Below, one piece after another: positions 7,247-13,491 of a DNA stretch of 15,966 nt. The stretch lies in the NCBI GenBank assembly GCA_033722415.1, contig JAWVZC010000049.1:1-15966 (forward strand), given 5' to 3'. The position numbers were made by a program, and so were the translations under genes. The stretch's first letter is position 1, and each line of letters starts with the position of its first letter. The notes below the pieces were generated by a model. The model was not told the origin of the DNA. It saw only the letters and a list, made by a program, of their open reading frames with translations, and made no database searches. This stretch comes from JAMQKA01 sp033722415 (GTDB taxonomy: Bacteria > Bacteroidota > Rhodothermia > Balneolales > Balneolaceae).

Positions 7247-7891
7247 ATGTTTCACGTGGAACACCACCAAATAACATACCAGACCGTTTCACGTGAAACC
7301 TTTTCCTCCATTGACAATATCATAGAGAAAAATCGGGATGCACTCGAGCGATATCTGGACCAGCTCTTTTGGTGGAATGAGCGTGTCAACCTGGTAAGCC
7401 GCGATGTTTCACGTGGAACAGTGTGGGAGCATATCCGGCATTCACTAATATTGACACAGTTTGCCCCCTTTCGTGACTCCGGGTCTGTTGTCGACACGGG
7501 AACAGGTGGCGGACTCCCGGGGATTCCCCTTGCAATTGCTGCCCCCGACAAACAGTATCTCCTGAATGATATTGTATCCAAAAAGATCATTGCGGTGCGT
7601 CAAATACTGTTGAAAATCGGACTGGAGAATGCCACTGCCGAAGCACGGTCTGTCAGCGAACTGGACATTCCCTCCTCTGCCCTTCTGGTGTCAAAGCATG
7701 CGTTCAAGATCGATCAACTGTGGGATATGGTCTCGGAAAAACCCTGGAGCTCGCTGGTTTTTTACAAGGGAGTTGAATTCGAAAATGAAGCAGCGTCGAT
7801 TAAAGATCCGCTGGACATTGCGTGCTATGATCTATCACACGGCTCCGATTTTTACGAGGGTAAGGTGCTAATTTTTGTCACCCGTTTATAG
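7247..7891 (+). CDS. rsmG: 16S rRNA (guanine(527)-N7)-methyltransferase RsmG (GidB)
   Basis: RsmG methylates G527 (E. coli numbering) in the 530 loop of 16S rRNA with S-adenosylmethionine; loss gives low-level streptomycin resistance in several bacteria. The 214-residue product shows FWWNERVNLVSRD (41-53), EHIRHSL (61-67), the SAM-binding VVDTGTGGGLPGIPLAIAAP (81-100), LLNDIVSKK (105-113) and a matching C-terminal Rossmann half ending LIFVTRL. ATG 7247 is the only usable start before the conserved region. The first 20 residues are unusual because they are encoded largely by two ParB-binding sites (giving FHVEH and VSRET), and a third site encodes VSRGT inside the conserved domain at residues 54-58. 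The gene starts 56 bp after mnmG and probably shares its transcript unless the intervening stem-loop stops it. ParB binding over the start codon could reduce expression (inference). Confidence 0.93.
   Translation: MFHVEHHQITYQTVSRETFSSIDNIIEKNRDALERYLDQLFWWNERVNLVSRDVSRGTVWEHIRHSLILTQFAPFRDSGSVVDTGTGGGLPGIPLAIAAPDKQYLLNDIVSKKIIAVRQILLKIGLENATAEARSVSELDIPSSALLVSKHAFKIDQLWDMVSEKPWSSLVFYKGVEFENEAASIKDPLDIACYDLSHGSDFYEGKVLIFVTRL
7248..7263. promoter_or_regulatory. parS: parS site 1 (ParB-binding centromere)
   Basis: TGTTTCACGTGGAACA; its reverse complement TGTTCCACGTGAAACA is an exact match to the canonical chromosomal parS consensus TGTTNCACGTGAAACA. It overlaps the rsmG start codon: the T and G of ATG are the first two bases of the site. 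Confidence 0.85.
7285..7300. promoter_or_regulatory. parS: parS site 2 (14-bp perfect palindromic core)
   Basis: CGTTTCACGTGAAACC contains the symmetrical core GTTTCACGTGAAAC, matching parS at 14 of 16 positions and differing only at the two outermost bases. It lies 37 bp from site 1 and encodes VSRET near the N-terminus of RsmG. Confidence 0.75.
7405..7420. promoter_or_regulatory. parS: parS site 3 (ParB-binding centromere)
   Basis: TGTTTCACGTGGAACA, identical to site 1 and in the same orientation, hence an exact canonical parS. It lies 120 bp beyond site 2 within the conserved part of rsmG, encoding VSRGT. Confidence 0.85.
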
Positions 7892-8208
7892 CGAGCCTCC
7901 AAAAAACACAAGATAAACGAGACAGATTTCCTGCTATCTATTCGAGTTCCTGTTATCCAAACATGTTGAACTCCGGGTGAATCTTTTGTCCGAATGCCTC
8001 CGGTTTCTTTTCGGCGAGCAAAGTAATCCGGGATTTGCAGAAGAAGGGATAATTGACAGGCTAGTTACCCCCTCCCGTTAACCCTGCAATGTTTGATAAC
8101 CACCCCGGATTTGTTATATGGAATTTGGAACTCCTAGTTAAATCACGTCTGAAAATCTGTTATCTTCGGTCTAAATTTCCAGTTGGAACCCACAAAATCC
8201 TGTCCAAA
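7892..8208. other. Intergenic region between rsmG and the HTH-WYL gene
   Basis: About 317 bp without a supportable gene. It carries an imperfect dyad at 7944-7973 (GAGTTC and GAACTC, 18-nt spacer) enclosing TTATCCAAA, one mismatch from a DnaA box but isolated. A candidate promoter lies at 8138-8168. A 40-codon in-frame extension of the downstream regulator begins at 8089 but lacks family features. Confidence 0.45.
8138..8168 (+). promoter_or_regulatory. Candidate promoter for the HTH-WYL regulator
   Basis: TTAA (8138-8141), a 19-bp spacer, then TATCTTCG (8161-8168), six or seven of eight to the Bacteroidota -7 element TAnnTTTG. The arrangement is the same as at 5162-5192 before mnmG. A start point near 8175 would leave a leader of about 34 nt to ATG 8209, which supports that start over 8089. 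Confidence 0.3.
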
Positions 8209-9150
8209 ATGAACAGTAACGAGCGTCGGATGAAGCTTATCCTGATGTTGCAGCAGTCGAACAAACGGCTCACTGTTGATGATATCGCCGAGAAATTTAA
8301 CGTCAGTCGCCGGACGGTTTTCCGGGACTTCAACAGCTTGTCGGAAATGAATGTGCCGGTTACATGGGACAAGCACAAAGGGTACGGCATCATGCGGGGA
8401 TATAACATCCCTCCCCTGATGTTTACCTCGAAAGAACTGGCGACCATCCTGGTGGGCCTTAATTTTGTAAAGTCCCAGGTGGACAAGACGATGGTTGAGG
8501 ATGCCCGGGGTGTTGAAATGAAAATTAAAGAGGTACTCCCGGAGAAACTCAGGTCCTTTATGGAATCGCTCGAAGAGCGTACCGTAGTTGACCCCTTTCT
8601 CCACTACGGGCCTGAAAAAAAAGAGGGCGGCAACTGGTACCGGGTAAGCACGGCGACTTCCGAAAACAAACAGCTTACTTTTTCCTACCACAGTAAATCA
8701 ACCGGCGAGGTTACCGATCGAAAAATCGACCCGTACCTGCTGGTTTTTTACCGGGACCACTGGAACGTCATCGGATGGTCGCACAAACGGAGTGATTTTC
8801 GAAATTTTGTGCTCGACCGTATGTCAAACGTCCAAATTCGGGACGCAACATTCACCCCGAAAACCGATATCGACGTAGAGGGGCTTATTTTCCGATATGA
8901 CGAGCAATCCCATTTAATCAAGGTAAATGTATCCCAATCGGCTTTACGCCGGTTTAAAAGCAATCTGCCAACAAAGATTATTAAGCAAAACGAAATTAAA
9001 CCTAATTTTTTTAGGTTGGAATTTAAATTCGATAACCTGGACTATATTAACAAATGGCTTCTGCAGTTTGCTGATGATATTACCATTGTCTGTCCTGACA
9101 TTCTAATTGACAAAAGAATCAATTTATTAAATTCCATGATTGACAAATAA
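8209..9150 (+). CDS. HTH-WYL domain transcriptional regulator (YafY/DeoR-like)
   Basis: A 313-residue DNA-binding regulator. Residues 1-50 form an HTH_11/DeoR-type winged helix: RRMKLILMLQQSNKRLTVDDIAEKF NVSRRTVFRDFNSL, with recognition helix SRRTVFRDF. Residues about 145-212 are a WYL domain: LTFSYHSKSTGEVTDRKIDPYLLVFYRDHWNVIGW, then FRNFVLDRMSNVQI. Here the eponymous Trp-Tyr-Leu is HWN in the strand. The C-terminal 100 residues match the WYL C-terminal extension (WCX) with SQSALRRF. WYL proteins bind nucleic acids or nucleotides and control DNA-damage, defence or metabolic genes; no defence genes lie beside it, so the target is unknown. An in-frame ATG at 8089 would add 40 residues lacking family features, so ATG 8209 (MNSNERR) is preferred. 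The gene occupies the place where parA often follows gidB. Confidence 0.88.
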   Translation: MNSNERRMKLILMLQQSNKRLTVDDIAEKFNVSRRTVFRDFNSLSEMNVPVTWDKHKGYGIMRGYNIPPLMFTSKELATILVGLNFVKSQVDKTMVEDARGVEMKIKEVLPEKLRSFMESLEERTVVDPFLHYGPEKKEGGNWYRVSTATSENKQLTFSYHSKSTGEVTDRKIDPYLLVFYRDHWNVIGWSHKRSDFRNFVLDRMSNVQIRDATFTPKTDIDVEGLIFRYDEQSHLIKVNVSQSALRRFKSNLPTKIIKQNEIKPNFFRLEFKFDNLDYINKWLLQFADDITIVCPDILIDKRINLLNSMIDK

Positions 9151-9564
9151 TATGTTTTAATGCTTTATAAAGATATTAATATTTATTTTTGTGATTTTAT
9201 TATGGTATGGTATTCGGTCAGGGCTTGTTAGCGTGGCGCCTGAATTCAAAATGAACAGCCATTACCAATTGCGTTTTTGTGCTGATTTTCTATCCGGCAA
9301 CAGGACGGCCAGCCTGCATTGTACGTTGCGTGTCCGGCAACTCTCGTGCAAGTGTATACTACCGGCTGAAATGCGGCGAAGGTGTGATGGATTGGAATCT
9401 CGGTGCGTTTTCAGGTACCGAAGGTAATTCGGTACGCAGTGCAAACGGCATACCGTCAACGAAGTATAAAGAAACCTGGAGCCCTGCTGAATCTCACACC
9501 TCGTACGTTTGCAGTCGGCTCCCGGCTGATTACCAGTATGACGGGTTAATCGTGTCTGGTTGTT
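9151..9564. other. Convergent intergenic region, no gene seen
   Basis: About 414 bp between the convergent HTH-WYL gene and pckA. The first 50 bp are strongly AT-rich and probably include the 3' end of the upstream transcript. The rest is near average composition. It has open frames of 65-120 codons on both strands but none with a recognisable motif, and the longest (9279-9647) runs into the end of pckA in antisense. It contains the hairpin at 9415-9435. Confidence 0.5.
9415..9435. repeat. Perfect 8-bp inverted repeat (hairpin)
   Basis: GTACCGAA (9415-9422), loop GGTAA, TTCGGTAC (9428-9435). Outside it, CGTTT and AAACG can extend the pairing across an internal loop. There is no T-run on either side, so a simple intrinsic terminator is unlikely. 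It lies 130 bp past the pckA stop and may be an RNA 3'-end structure for that gene. Confidence 0.4.
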
Positions 9565-11169
9565 TCAGGCCGTTACATCGACACTGGGTCCTGCAGCGAT
9601 TATGCTTTCGCTGCTCTCATTTTTGTACTTCTCAAAGTTTTTGTTGAAGAGGCTGCCGAGTTTCTGAGCTTGCTTGTCATACGCCCCGGGATCATCCCAG
9701 GTCTGTTTCGGCTGCAGTATCTCTTCCGGCACGTCGGGACAACGAGTTGGGATTTCAAACCCGAATACGTCATCCGTTACCGTCTCCACATCCTCCAGCG
9801 ATCCGTTATGGATGGCATCGATGATAGAGCGGGTATTCTTCAGATCGATGCGGCTGCCCGTGCCGTACGGTCCTCCTGTCAGGCCCGTATTAACCAGCCA
9901 GGCACTGGCATTGTGCTTGCGCATTTTTTCCGCCAACATTTCCGCGTATTTACTCGGTGGCCACACCAGGAACGCGGCACCAAAGCATGCTGAAAACGTA
10001 GCTTCGGGTTCGGTCACACCCACCTCGGTTCCGGCCACCTTTGCCGTATACCCGCTGATGAAGTGGTACATCGCCTGTTCCGGTGTTAACTTGCTGACCG
10101 GAGGCAGCACACCAAACGCATCGTACGTAAGGAAGATAACGTTATTGGGATGCCCCGCCGTACAGGGAATCTTGGCATTGGAGATATAGTCGATCGGGTA
10201 GGAGGCCCGGGTGTTCTGGGTGATCGAGGTATCATCGAAATCCACTTCGCGGGTTTCGGGATCATACCCTACGTTTTCAAGCACGGTCCCGAACCGTATC
10301 GCGTTGTAGATCTCCGGTTCCTTCTCTTCCGACAGGTTGATTGTTTTGGCGTAGCATCCCCCCTCGATATTAAACACCCCGTCTTCACTCCAGCAGTGTT
10401 CGTCATCACCGATCAGCTTGCGGCTGCTGTCGGCCGAGAGTGTAGTCTTCCCGGTCCCGGATAGCCCGAAGAACAGGGCGACATCATCTTCCGAGGAGCC
10501 CTCGTTCGCAGAACAGTGCATCGACAGTACATTTTTCTTGGGCATGAGGTAGTGCATGACGGTAAAAATCCCTTTCTTCATCTCACCGGCATATTCGGTG
10601 CCCAGAATAACCATCTCTCCTCTCTTGAAATTAACATCCACGCTCGCATCGGAGGTCATCCCCTCGGTAAACTGGTTTGCCGGAAACTTGCCGGCGTTGT
10701 AGACGACAAAATCGGGATCTCCGAAATTCTCCAGCTCTTCCCGGGTGGGCCGGATCAGCATGTTATTCATGAAGAGACCGTGATACGCTCGCTCGGCAAT
10801 TATCCGGACCTTGAGCCGGTAGCTGGGATCCCAGCCGGCAAACCCGTCGATCACGTAAAGACGTTCCCGGGTGTTCAGGTAATCGGTGGCACGCTGCCGG
10901 TTGATATTATATGTGTGCTCATCCAGCGGAATGTTGACATTCCCCCACCACACCTGATCATTCAACTCACCACTGTTCACGACCCGCTTGTCGGCCGGAC
11001 TTCGTCCCGTTCGTTTCCCGGAACGGACGACCAGGGCTCCATTATTGGTTATGGCGGATCCGGTATCATACCGAATCGCCTCTTCATACAACCGCGCCGG
11101 GGCAGCATTCCTGATTATTTCATTTACCTTGATATCGTGTTTCGAAAGATCGACTTCGCTATTAGCCAT
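9565..11169 (-). CDS. pckA: Phosphoenolpyruvate carboxykinase (ATP)
   Basis: Catalyses oxaloacetate + ATP to phosphoenolpyruvate + CO2 + ADP, the entry to gluconeogenesis, in the cytoplasm. The 534 residues match the usual length of the ATP-dependent family. Seen in order: RSGKRTGRSPADK (49-61, substrate Arg loop), FPANQF, TEYAGEMKKGIFTVMHYLMP (191-210, metal/oxaloacetate site), the kinase P-loop FFGLSGTGKTTLS (233-245), IGDDEHCW (253-260, metal-binding Asp pair), FNIEGGCYAKTINLS, FDDTSITQNTRASYP, AFGVLPPVSKLTPEQ, and ATFSACFGAAFL. The mixed kinase-1a/2a pattern and these motifs separate it from the GTP enzyme. It is divergently arranged with the lactate dehydrogenase gene across 272 bp, suggesting coordinated carbon-flow control around PEP/pyruvate. 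The ATG at 11169-11167 follows an A-rich leader without a Shine-Dalgarno, typical of Bacteroidota-like highly expressed genes. Confidence 0.96.
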   Translation of the reverse strand: MANSEVDLSKHDIKVNEIIRNAAPARLYEEAIRYDTGSAITNNGALVVRSGKRTGRSPADKRVVNSGELNDQVWWGNVNIPLDEHTYNINRQRATDYLNTRERLYVIDGFAGWDPSYRLKVRIIAERAYHGLFMNNMLIRPTREELENFGDPDFVVYNAGKFPANQFTEGMTSDASVDVNFKRGEMVILGTEYAGEMKKGIFTVMHYLMPKKNVLSMHCSANEGSSEDDVALFFGLSGTGKTTLSADSSRKLIGDDEHCWSEDGVFNIEGGCYAKTINLSEEKEPEIYNAIRFGTVLENVGYDPETREVDFDDTSITQNTRASYPIDYISNAKIPCTAGHPNNVIFLTYDAFGVLPPVSKLTPEQAMYHFISGYTAKVAGTEVGVTEPEATFSACFGAAFLVWPPSKYAEMLAEKMRKHNASAWLVNTGLTGGPYGTGSRIDLKNTRSIIDAIHNGSLEDVETVTDDVFGFEIPTRCPDVPEEILQPKQTWDDPGAYDKQAQKLGSLFNKNFEKYKNESSESIIAAGPSVDVTA

Positions 11170-11250
11170 GTTTTTATATTGTTGTATTTACTATCTATTT
11201 GGTCGAGTGTGTTATATAATTATCGATGATGAATATTGTATAAATACGAC

Positions 11251-11264
11251 TTGAATATTTTCAA
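11251..11264. promoter_or_regulatory. Dyad TTGAA-N4-TTCAA, copy 1 (candidate operator)
   Basis: TTGAATATTTTCAA in the AT-rich shared upstream region of pckA and ldh, 82 bp before the pckA start. It overlaps a possible pckA promoter: on the minus strand TTGAAA is followed after 16 bp by TATACA. A second copy of the same dyad lies at 11334-11347. Confidence 0.3.
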
Positions 11265-11333
11265 AAATTCTTCCTTTTATAACAACCCTGTTTCATGTCA
11301 TTTACGCTATGGGCGTACCGGCTGCAAAAGCCG

Positions 11334-11347
11334 TTGAAGCAATTCAA
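11334..11347. promoter_or_regulatory. Dyad TTGAA-N4-TTCAA, copy 2 (candidate operator)
   Basis: TTGAAGCAATTCAA, extendable to GTTGAA/TTCAAC (11333-11348). Its centre is 83 bp from that of copy 1, close to eight helical turns, so one regulator could occupy both on the same DNA face. It lies 94 bp upstream of the ldh start, next to a small CGGCT/AGCCG hairpin at 11319-11333. Confidence 0.3.
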
Positions 11348-11441
11348 CTGTCCATATGAACCAGCCATCACGGAAAACAGTTGTTATCACACGATTACGA
11401 GAAGATCATCCCATTTTAATTAACCAGGAATCCGCAATATT

Positions 11442-12386
11442 ATGATTCAACGCCGTTCAGTAGCGATCATTGGAACAGGAAACGTCGGTGTAGCCGCCGC
11501 CTATGCCATGTTTAACCAGCGAACCGTAAGTGAAATTATCTTGGTTGACCTGGACAAAGAGCGGGCCGAAGGAGAGGCGATGGACCTGATGCACGGCCAA
11601 CTGCTGGTGGGTAATGTTACGGTCCGGGCCGGCGACTACAGCGACCTTAAAGATACCCAGGTGGTCATCATAACCGCCGGTGTCGGGCAGTCATCCCCCG
11701 ACGAGTCGCGTCTTGAACTGCTCAATCGCAATACGGAGGTGTTTCGAAGTATCATCGGGGAACTCGATACCTATACCCCCAATGCCATTCTCATCATTGC
11801 CACGAACCCGGTCGACATACTGACGTATGTATCTCAGAAACTGAGCAAACGCAGCCCGGTACGAATCATCGGTACCGGTACCCTGCTCGATACCGCGCGC
11901 TTTCGGGCACTGATCGGGCAGTACTACAATGTAGACCCGCGCTCGGTACACGCTTACATTCTCGGCGAACACGGCGACTCGGAGGTGCCGATCTGGAGCC
12001 AGGCGAACATCGGGGGAAAACCGATCAAGGACTCGATGGTTATGGGCAAGCATTTCAACCCGGAGATAATGAAATCGATATTTGATGATGCAAAAAACGC
12101 CGCCTACCAAATCATCGATAAAAAGGGATATACCAATTCCGCCATCGGGGTGGTCATTACCCGTATCGTGGAGGCGATTCTCGAGGATGAAAAGAGTGTA
12201 CTCCCGGTAAGTGTATACTGGGAGGGGGAATATGGTATCCGTGATGTATGCATGAGCCTGCAGTGCGTGGTCGGTATCGAAGGGGTAAAAGACCGCGTGT
12301 TACCCGACCTGGATGAGCAGGAGGTTGAAGGCCTGAAAAACTCAGCCCGGGTACTGAAGAACAGTTTAGATAAAATTGAAATATAG
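11442..12386 (+). CDS. ldh: L-lactate dehydrogenase (NAD-dependent)
   Basis: A 314-residue LDH/MDH-superfamily enzyme interconverting pyruvate and L-lactate with NADH. Seen: the Rossmann GTGNVG (11-16), the adenine-ribose Asp in ILVDLD (Asp36/38), the substrate-specificity loop ITAGVGQSSPDESRLELLNRN (77-97), NAD-binding TNPVD (121-125), LLDTARFR with the substrate Arg (about 153), and the catalytic His in GEHGDSEVP (His177). The discriminating position holds Gln (residue 83), as in lactate dehydrogenases, not the Arg of malate dehydrogenases. KGYTNSAIG further supports LDH. The specificity loop has one extra residue (SSPDES rather than KPGET), so a modified 2-oxoacid preference cannot be excluded. 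An AGGAA sequence 12 nt before ATG may serve in initiation. It is divergent from pckA; no terminator is evident downstream. Confidence 0.9.
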   Translation: MIQRRSVAIIGTGNVGVAAAYAMFNQRTVSEIILVDLDKERAEGEAMDLMHGQLLVGNVTVRAGDYSDLKDTQVVIITAGVGQSSPDESRLELLNRNTEVFRSIIGELDTYTPNAILIIATNPVDILTYVSQKLSKRSPVRIIGTGTLLDTARFRALIGQYYNVDPRSVHAYILGEHGDSEVPIWSQANIGGKPIKDSMVMGKHFNPEIMKSIFDDAKNAAYQIIDKKGYTNSAIGVVITRIVEAILEDEKSVLPVSVYWEGEYGIRDVCMSLQCVVGIEGVKDRVLPDLDEQEVEGLKNSARVLKNSLDKIEI

Positions 12387-12541
12387 CAGCGCCTGCCATT
12401 TACATAACCTGTTCTTATGATTCCGTGAACCTGAAATGACTGCCCTCCCCCCACGTGTAACCGTTGCCCGTTTTTTCGTAGAGATGGGAGCGGCTTCTGC
12501 TCACCAGCGGTACCCACGATCTCCACACAAAACGGCTTCAT

Positions 12542-13423
12542 ATGAAAGATCAATTTATGATCCCCGCCTTGATTACAGCAGTATTATTGCTAATCACCCC
12601 ACCGCTACGTGGCCAACCACAAGGAACAACCGGGGCGATGAGCCTCATTCCGGGGGCGAGGTATGAGATGGGTTTTGATTCCACTGATATTGCCTATGCC
12701 CGCGAACATTTACCCGAACGGTTTGCACAGAATATGACTGTCACGGCGAGCCTCCACACCGTACGCATAGATTCGTTTCACCTTGACCATTACGAGGTGA
12801 CCGACTCCGATTTCCGGGAATTTGTTTTTCAGAATCCCCGCTGGCATCCGAACAGTCTGAGGCAGACCCTTGATAACGGCGACTATTTGCGCCACTGGAA
12901 CGGCGTCTCGTATCCGGACTCCCTGAACAGGCATCCTGTAACGTTTGTCAACTGGTACGCCGCTTAGTCCTACTGTCAGTGGAAAGGGAAGAGCCTGCCC
13001 ACCGAGGCCGAATGGGAATATGCCGCATCCGGAGGCAACCCGGATGCCGTTTATCCCTGGGGAACCGAACCTCCAGCCCCCGATAGGGCTAATAATTATG
13101 CAAACAACATCGACCTGCCAGTGGACGTCGGCAGGTACCCGCCCAACCCGTTTGGATTGTATGATATGGCGGGCAACGTCTGGGAGTTCCTCCAGGATAT
13201 ATGGCGTCCCTATGAAGCTGACAGCGGCGTGAAGGTAAATCCGGCACCGGGCAGCCCGACCCAACTCGGTAACTCACACCTGGATATTTCCACGCGCAGA
13301 GTGATCAGGGGCGGCAGCTGGGGTGGGGCTCCCGTCAACCTGCGAAACAGCTATCGGGACAGCCACCCGCCCCCCGGTTCCGGGGTCCATGTCGGGTTTC
13401 GGTGTGCAAAATCGATACGGTAA
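12542..13423 (+). pseudogene. Exported SUMF1/FGE-fold domain protein, interrupted by one in-frame amber codon
   Basis: A single reading frame of 293 codons ends at TAA 13421-13423 but carries a TAG at 12965-12967. Before it: a signal peptide (hydrophobic ALITAVLLLITPPLRG, cleavage near residue 24) and the SUMF1 start LIPGARYEMG, DSFHLDHYEVTDSDFREFV and HPVTFVNWYAA. After it, without frame change: SYCQWKGKSLPTEAEWEYAASGG, YPWGTE, NPFGLYDMAGNVWEFLQD, RRVIRGGSWGGAPVNLRNSYRDS and the terminal VGFRCAK. All conserved blocks are present, so one base change from CAG (Gln) or GAG (Glu) explains the stop, in a place where the family usually has a variable residue. The catalytic Cys pair of formylglycine-generating enzymes in the RGGS region is absent, so the protein is a non-catalytic family member. 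Recent inactivation, readthrough or a sequencing error are the alternatives. Translation from the internal ATG 13160 region alone would give only a fragment. Confidence 0.8.
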
Positions 13424-13430
13424 CAACTGG

Positions 13431-13457
13431 AAAAGGCCCCCGTTGCGGGAGCCTTTT
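13431..13457. terminator. Bidirectional intrinsic terminator between the SUMF1-type gene and gyrA
   Basis: AAAAGGC-C-CCCG (13431-13442), loop TTG, CGGG-A-GCCTTTT (13446-13457): a GC-rich stem with one internal mismatch and A-tracts/T-tracts on both flanks. It lies 8 nt past the SUMF1-gene stop and 35 nt past the gyrA stop on the other strand, so it can end both convergent transcripts. Confidence 0.8.
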
Positions 13458-13491
13458 ACCGGTACGTATCCGTTTGAAATGGGAATCCGGG

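Noticed and set aside
8089..8208. N-terminal extension of the HTH-WYL regulator from ATG 8089.
   Set aside because: The 40 extra residues lack family features and contain the candidate promoter; ATG 8209 begins exactly at the HTH domain.
9279..9647. 122-codon plus-strand frame rich in Cys and Arg.
   Set aside because: It overlaps the 3' end of pckA in antisense, has no recognisable domain and no initiation signal.
12448..12466. CACGTG core upstream of the SUMF1-type gene.
   Set aside because: The flanks match parS at few positions; it is a chance E-box-like hexamer.
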